DNA of 64,000 nucleotides, taken from NCBI RefSeq assembly GCF_028622115.1, contig NZ_CP097263.1:4402001-4466000 (forward strand), given 5' to 3'. Every line of letters starts with the position of its first letter. Position 1 is the first letter of the stretch. Positions 56,866 to 64,000 of this stretch are shown here, one piece after another. A model generated the notes under the pieces. It was not told the origin of the DNA, did not search any database, and was given only the letters and a program-made list of their open reading frames with translations. The position numbers and the translations under genes are program-made. The stretch is from Kutzneria chonburiensis. GTDB taxonomy: Bacteria > Actinomycetota > Actinomycetes > Mycobacteriales > Pseudonocardiaceae.

Positions 56866-57734
56866 TGCGAACCCTGGTCTCCGAGTCACAGCTGCGCAGC
56901 GGGCGCGGAAAGACCGTGTACTGGACGGTTTTCGTGATCGTCGCGGTCACGTTCACCACGGCGTTCGTGTTCCCCCTGATCTGGATGGTGTTGGGGGCCA
57001 TGAAAACCGCGCCGGAACTGGCCCGCGTGCCACCGACTTTGCTGCCACAGCAAGCGAATGTCGGCGCGTACGTCGAGGCGTGGAACTTCATGAGCCTCGC
57101 GCACTTCTTCCTCAACACGATCATCGTGGTGCTCGGGGCCTGGCTGGTGCAGCTGGCGGTGGACGTGCCGGCGGCGTACGCGCTGTCCAAGCTGAAACCC
57201 AAGCTGGGCAACGTGGTTCTCGGCATGATGCTGGGTACGCTGATGCTGCCGGCGTCCGCGCTGCTGGTGCCGACCTACCTGACCATCACCGACGTGCCGC
57301 TGCTCGGCGTGAACCTGGTCAACTCGCCGCTGGCGATCTGGCTGCCGGGCGCGGCCAACGCGTTCAACATCTATCTGCTCAAACGGTTCTTCGACCAGAT
57401 CCCGGGCGAGCTGATCGAAGCGTCCACACTGGACGGAGCCGGCCCGCTGGGGACCATGTGGCGGGTTGTGCTGCCGCTGTCGCGGCCGGTGCTGGGCGTG
57501 GTGTCCATCCTGTCCATAGTGACGGCGTGGAAGGACTTCATCTGGCCGCTGCTGGTGTTCTCCGACCCGCAGGCCCAGACGCTGTCCGTCGCCCTGCAGC
57601 GGTTCGCCCCGGACACGCCGGTCAATCTGCTGCTGGCCGGCCTGGTGCTGGCCAGCGTGCCGACCATCGTGGTCTTCCTGATCTTCCAACGGAACATCCT
57701 TGCTGGCCTCACCGCGGGCAGCGTCAAGGGCTGA
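56865..57734 (+). CDS. ABC sugar importer permease (MalG/UgpE-like)
   Basis: A 289-residue permease. The ATG at 56865 overlaps the previous stop (TGATG). It has an N-terminal helix (FVIVAVTFTTAFVFPLIWMV), a large hydrophobic block with AWLVQLAVDVPAAYALSKLK, and the EAA loop EASTLDGAGPLGTMWRVVLP. Together with the preceding gene it forms the heterodimeric channel of the importer. Ends 10 bp before the GH13 gene. Confidence 0.94.
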   Translation: MRTLVSESQLRSGRGKTVYWTVFVIVAVTFTTAFVFPLIWMVLGAMKTAPELARVPPTLLPQQANVGAYVEAWNFMSLAHFFLNTIIVVLGAWLVQLAVDVPAAYALSKLKPKLGNVVLGMMLGTLMLPASALLVPTYLTITDVPLLGVNLVNSPLAIWLPGAANAFNIYLLKRFFDQIPGELIEASTLDGAGPLGTMWRVVLPLSRPVLGVVSILSIVTAWKDFIWPLLVFSDPQAQTLSVALQRFAPDTPVNLLLAGLVLASVPTIVVFLIFQRNILAGLTAGSVKG

Positions 57735-57744
57735 AGGAGTCAAT

Positions 57745-59331
57745 GTGACGGACAGTGGATCTGCGTGGTGGCGTGGTGCGGCCATCTACCAGGTGTACGT
57801 GCGCAGCTTCGCCGACGGCAACGGAGACGGCACCGGCGACCTGACCGGGCTGCGCCAGCACCTGCCGCACATCGCCACCCTGGGGGTCGACGCGATCTGG
57901 CTGTGTCCCTGGTACCCGTCGCCGAACGCCGACTCCGGCTACGACGTGTCGGACTACCGTGACATCGAGCCGTCGTTCGGCACGCTGGCCGAGGCCGAGA
58001 AGTTCATCGAGGAGGCGCACTCCCTCGGCCTGAAGGTGATCATCGACATCGTGCCCAACCACTGCTCGGACCAGCACCGCTGGTTCAAGGAGGCGGTGGC
58101 GGCCGGGCCGGGCTCGCCGCAGCGGGAGATGTTCTGGTTCCGGCCGGCCAGCGAGGAGCCGCCCAACGACTGGCAGTCCCGGTTCGGCGGCTCGGCCTGG
58201 AGCCGGGTGCCCGACGGCGAGTGGTACCTGCACCTGTACGCCCCCGAGCAGCCGGACCTGAACTGGCGCAATCCGGTGGTGCATCAGGAGTTCCGCGAGG
58301 TGCTGCGGTTCTGGTTCGACCGCGGGGTCGACGGTTTCCGGATCGACGTGGCCGACGGGCTGGTCAAGGATTCGGCCTTACCGAACGTCAACGGGCGCAC
58401 CGAGGGCCAGTTGCCGTTCTCGGACATGGACGGCGTGCACGAGATCTACCGGGAGTGGCGGCGCATCGCCGACTCGTACCCGGACCCGCGGGTGTTCGTG
58501 GGCGAGATGTGGCTGCCCGACCAGGAGCGGTTCGCCCGCTACCTGCGGCCGGACGAGCTGCATTCGGCGTTCAACTTCGACTTCCTGTCCTGCCCGCTGG
58601 AGGCCGACCGGCTGCGGGCCGTGATCGACTCGACGTTGCAGGCACACGCGCTGGTCGGCGCGCCGGCCACGTGGGTGCTGTCCAACCACGACACCACCCG
58701 GCACGTGACGCGGTACGGGCGCGCGGACACGTCGTTCAGCTTCGCCGACCGTCAGCAGGGCGCGCCGTCAGACCTGGCGTTGGGTACGCGGCGGGCCCGG
58801 GCGGCGGCGTTGCTGAGCATGTCGCTGCCCGGCGGCGTGTACGTCTACCAGGGCGAAGAGCTGGGGCTGCCCGAGGTGGAGGACCTGCCGGACGAGGTGC
58901 GGCAGGACCCGGTGTTCAGCCGGACCAACGGGGCCGACCCGGGCCGCGACGGCTGCCGGGTGCCGCTGCCGTGGGACGGCGACGCGCAGCCGTACGGGTT
59001 CGGCGGCGACGAGACATGGCTGCCGCAGCCGGACGGTTGGGGGCAGTACACGGTGACGGCCGAGGCAACGGACGAGGGGTCGATGCTGCGGCTGTACCAG
59101 CGGGCGTTGACGCTGCGGCGGCAGCTGCCCGAGCTCGGTGACGGCCCGATGACCTGGTGCCCGTCGCCCGAGGGGGTGCTGTCGTTCGCTCGGGACGACC
59201 ACTTCCTGTGTGTGGTGAATCTGTCCTCCGATGCGGTCGACCTGCCCGAGCACAACGAGGTGTTGTTGACCAGCGACGACCTCGTTGACGGTCGGCTGCC
59301 GGCGAACACGGCGGTGTGGCTGAATCGGTAA
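57745..59331 (+). CDS. GH13 alpha-glucosidase (oligo-1,6-glucosidase-like)
   Basis: A 528-residue cytoplasmic glycoside hydrolase. The GTG at 57745 follows GAAGGAGT. Conserved GH13 regions are present: AIWLCPWYPSPNADSGYDVS (region V-like start), GLKVIIDIVPNHCSDQH (region I), GFRIDVADG with the nucleophile Asp (region II), RVFVGEMWLPDQERF with the acid/base Glu (region III) and WVLSNHDTTRH (region IV). It hydrolyses alpha-glucosidic bonds of the sugars brought in by the importer. It has one TTA codon (58378). It ends at a large terminator. Confidence 0.93.
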   Translation: MTDSGSAWWRGAAIYQVYVRSFADGNGDGTGDLTGLRQHLPHIATLGVDAIWLCPWYPSPNADSGYDVSDYRDIEPSFGTLAEAEKFIEEAHSLGLKVIIDIVPNHCSDQHRWFKEAVAAGPGSPQREMFWFRPASEEPPNDWQSRFGGSAWSRVPDGEWYLHLYAPEQPDLNWRNPVVHQEFREVLRFWFDRGVDGFRIDVADGLVKDSALPNVNGRTEGQLPFSDMDGVHEIYREWRRIADSYPDPRVFVGEMWLPDQERFARYLRPDELHSAFNFDFLSCPLEADRLRAVIDSTLQAHALVGAPATWVLSNHDTTRHVTRYGRADTSFSFADRQQGAPSDLALGTRRARAAALLSMSLPGGVYVYQGEELGLPEVEDLPDEVRQDPVFSRTNGADPGRDGCRVPLPWDGDAQPYGFGGDETWLPQPDGWGQYTVTAEATDEGSMLRLYQRALTLRRQLPELGDGPMTWCPSPEGVLSFARDDHFLCVVNLSSDAVDLPEHNEVLLTSDDLVDGRLPANTAVWLNR

Positions 59332-59343
59332 ACCCACCCCCGC

Positions 59344-59414
59344 GAGTCCCGCTTGGCGTCACACCGAAAGCGTGAAACCGATTCGTGCTTTCGGTGTGAC
59401 GCTGGGCGGGACTC
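59344..59414 (+). terminator. Large hairpin after the alpha-glucosidase operon
   Basis: GAGTCCCGC at 59344-59352 pairs with 59406-59414, and GCGTCACACCGAAAGC at 59356-59371 pairs perfectly with 59387-59402, with 3-base internal loops and a 15-base terminal loop. The outer stem shares its core with the hairpin at 3249-3280. It separates the sugar operon from the mut operon. Confidence 0.88.
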
Positions 59415-59484
59415 ACCGGGGTTGGCCGGTGAGCGAGGAGGCTCACAAGCTACGGCCCGGTAACTTCCCCTACCATCGGGACGC

Positions 59485-61310
59485 ATGACGACGCCGTCAA
59501 CGACGGGACCGGCGGAGCTGCCGCTCGCCGCCGAGTTCCCACAGGCCGATCGCGCGCAGTGGCGCCGGTCGGTGGAGTCGGTGCTGCGCAAGTCCGGCGT
59601 TCTCGGCGAGGGCCAGCAGCACGACTCCGCCGAGGACCTGCTCGCCACCACCACCTATGACGGCATCACGATCAGCCCGCTCTACACGGCTTCCGACACC
59701 GCGCCTTCCGGTGGCTTCCCGGGGCTTGCGCCTTATGTCCGCGGTGGTCGGCCGGCGGGTCAGGGTTGGGACGTGCGGCAGCGGCACGCCGACCCCGATT
59801 CGGCGGTGACCAACCGCGAGGTGCTGGCCGACCTGGAGAACGGGGCCGGCTCGGTGTGGCTGATGGTCGGTGACGGCGGCGTGCCGATCGCCGACCTTGG
59901 CGACGCCCTGAACGGCGTCTACCTGGATCTGGCTTCGGTGGTGTTGGACGCCGGGGCGGAGTTCTCGGCGGCGGCCGAGGCGTACTTCTCGGTGCTGGAC
60001 GTGCCGGCCAGCGCTGCGATCGGCAATCTCGGCATCGATCCGCTGGGCGTGCATGCTCGTACCGGTGCCGCGCCGGATCTGGACGCGGCTGTCTCGCTTG
60101 CCGTCCGGACGTCTCGGGCTTACCCGAAGCTGCGGGCGATCGTCGTCGATGCCTTGCCGTATCACGATGCCGGCGGCAGCGACGCCGAGGAGCTGGGCTG
60201 CTCGATCGCGGCCGGCGTGACCTACCTGCGGGCGCTGACCGCCGCCGGTCTTGACGTCGCGGCGGCGGCGCAGTTGCTGGAATTCCGTTATGCCGCAACG
60301 GCTGATCAGTTCATGACCATCGCCAAGCTCCGCGCCGCCCGCCGGCTGTGGACCCGGGTGACCGAGGTCAGCGGCGCGGCGTCGGCCCAGGTGCAGCACG
60401 CCGTGACGTCGTCGGCAATGCTGACGCAGCGGGACCCGTGGGTGAACATGCTGCGCACCACGCTGGCCTGTTTCGCCGCCGGCACCGGCGGCGCGGATGC
60501 CGTGACCGTACAGACGTTCGACGCCGCGATCGGCTTGCCCGATCCGTTCTCGCGGCGTATCGCCCGCAACACGCAGGCGCTGCTGCTGGAGGAGTCGCAC
60601 CTCGGGCAGGTGATCGACCCGGCCGGCGGCTCGTGGTACGTGGAGCGGCTGACCGACGACCTCGCCCGCGCCGGCTGGGCCTGGTTCCAGGAGATCGAGC
60701 GCGCCGGCGGCCTGGTTTCCGCGAATTCCCTTGTGCAGGAACGACTTGCGGCGACGTGGGCGCGGCGGGGCGAGAACATCGCGCACCGCAAGGACGCACT
60801 GACCGGCGTGTCGGAGTTCCCCAACCTGGCTGAGAAGCCGGTGCGGCGCAAGCCCTTGCCGGCGGTTCAGACCGGCGGGCTGCCTCGAGTCCGCTACGCG
60901 CAGGCATTCGAGGAGCTGCGGGACCGCTCCGACGCTCTGTTGGCGGAAACCGGTGCGCGGCCCCAGGTCTTCCTGGCGACGCTGGGCCCGGTGGCCGTCC
61001 ACACGGGACGGTCGACGTTCGCGGCCAACCTGTTCAACGCCGGCGGCATCGAGACGCCGGCCGGTTCCGTCGCGGAGTTCGAAGGCGGCGTCGCCTGCGT
61101 CTGCTCGTCGGACAAACTGTACGCGGAGGAAGCCGCCGCGGCGGTCGCCGCGTTGAAGGCAGCCGGCGCCACCCACGTGTTTTTGGCCGGCAGCCCCAAG
61201 AAGTGGGCCGAGACCGGGGCCGACGCGTTCGTCTTCGCCGGCTGCGACGCGCTGTCCGTGCTGCACGCCACCTATCGATTTCTTTCTGGTCGCCAGCTGG
61301 AGGGGACCCG

Positions 61311-61314
<4 letters not shown>
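59485..61314 (+). CDS. mutA: Methylmalonyl-CoA mutase small (beta) subunit
   Basis: A 609-residue protein that pairs with MutB to form the adenosylcobalamin-dependent mutase interconverting succinyl-CoA and methylmalonyl-CoA. It has the mutase TIM-barrel pattern ([80 protein letters not shown]). In small subunits the B12-binding domain is degenerate; here the C-terminus carries [20 protein letters not shown] instead of a D-x-H-x-x-G motif, which is normal. Its stop overlaps the mutB ATG (ATGA). It is first in the mutA-mutB-meaB operon, which serves propionate and odd-chain fatty acid metabolism and polyketide precursor supply. Confidence 0.95.
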
Positions 61315-63480
<2,166 letters not shown>

Positions 63481-63491
<11 letters not shown>

Positions 63492-64000
63492 GCCCATCGA
63501 CGTCCGCGAGTACGCCAAGGGCGTGCTCGACGGGTCGCGGACGACGTTGGCCCGGGCCATCACGCTGGTGGAGTCGACCAAGCCCACGCACCGTGAGCTG
63601 GCGCAGCAGCTTCTCGTGGAGCTGCTGCCCCATGCCGGTGGGGCGCACCGGGTCGGCATCACCGGCGTGCCCGGGGCCGGCAAGTCCACGTTCATCGAGT
63701 CGTTGGGCACCATGTTGACCGCCGCCGGCCACCGTGTGGCGGTCCTCGCGGTCGACCCGTCGTCCAGCCGTACCGGCGGCAGCATCCTCGGCGACAAGAC
63801 CCGGATGGCGCGGCTTGCCGTGGACGACAGCGCTTTCGTCCGGCCGTCGCCCACCTCGGGGACGCTGGGTGGCGTGGCTCGGGCCACCCGCGAGTCCATC
63901 GTGCTGGTCGAGGCCGCCGGCTACGACGTGGTCCTCGTCGAGACCGTCGGCGTGGGCCAGTCCGAGATCGCCGTCGCCAACATGGTCGACTGTTTCCTCC
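63481..64000 (+). CDS. meaB: MeaB-type GTPase chaperone of methylmalonyl-CoA mutase, N-terminal part (cut by window edge)
   Basis: The ATG at 63481 begins a frame that runs to the right edge (173 codons visible). The G3E-family GTPase shows the P-loop [32 protein letters not shown] (switch I-like), [33 protein letters not shown] and [13 protein letters not shown], which includes the Walker B and G3 region of the MeaB/ArgK family. MeaB protects and reactivates the mutase and controls cofactor loading. The gene overlaps mutB by 11 bp. Confidence 0.95.

Overview
This is a very GC-rich, gene-dense chromosomal segment of an actinomycete. The family signatures (MabA/InhA-type FabG-FabI pair, AfsR-type SARP, ECF sigma factor with a SnoaL-like tail, several TetR/PadR/HxlR/ROK/LacI regulators, rare TTA leucine codons, long GC-rich hairpin terminators) point to the Pseudonocardiaceae or a close relative; the genus cannot be fixed from the window. 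I see no rRNA, tRNA, CRISPR array, insertion sequence or integrase. Both ends cut genes: a TetR regulator on the left and a MeaB-type G protein on the right.

Layout. 0-3.3 kb: a truncated TetR gene divergent from an aldo/keto reductase across two abutting operator palindromes, then a PadR-P450 pair. 3.3-8.5 kb: a DUF885 peptidase-like gene, a NarL-type two-component system, and a fabG-fabI (mabA-inhA) pair. 8.5-15.6 kb: a FAD/Fe-S D-2-hydroxyacid dehydrogenase-like fusion followed by a tightly packed MFS permease, OmpR regulator, histidine kinase and TAXI lipoprotein, which looks like an organic-acid sensing, uptake and oxidation module. 15.6-22 kb: an ECF sigma factor, methyltransferase, GNAT, quinone oxidoreductase, hydrolase and AraC regulator, ending in a 41-residue secreted peptide gene.

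22-29 kb is the most unusual stretch. An AfsR-like SARP is split by a -1 frameshift at a TTA-AAA-AGG site. It is divergent from a GT-B-like protein coupled to a 93-residue protein. Next comes an NB-ARC/TPR protein whose N-terminus resembles a bacterial amyloid-signalling motif. 29-33.6 kb: an SDR, a duplicated HxlR regulator with two matching cysteine knuckles, a carotenoid oxygenase (also carrying a -1 frameshift) and an SCP2-type thiolase, the last three apparently one operon. 33.6-43.8 kb: small membrane and acidic proteins, an S4 protein, isopentenyl-diphosphate isomerase, two MFS exporters, a large secreted NAGPA-domain protein, NDH-2 and a TetR regulator.

43.8-53.4 kb: a PCMT-like protein, a ROK regulator divergent from a Gfo/Idh/MocA oxidoreductase, an MscS-like channel, a six-unit repeat cluster, a kinase-like protein without a P-loop, a GT4 glycosyltransferase, two SDRs (one with a zinc-ribbon-like segment) and a cupin. 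53.4-59.4 kb: a LacI-controlled oligosaccharide ABC importer (binding protein and two permeases, no ATPase) with a GH13 alpha-glucosidase. 59.5-64 kb: methylmalonyl-CoA mutase subunits mutA and mutB, overlapping a MeaB chaperone gene.

Two genes need a -1 shift at short homopolymers to give full-length proteins. Either could be a sequencing error, a true mutation or recoding, and sequence alone cannot separate these. Start codons are chosen from ribosome-binding sites, overlaps and family starts, and remain inferences where stated.
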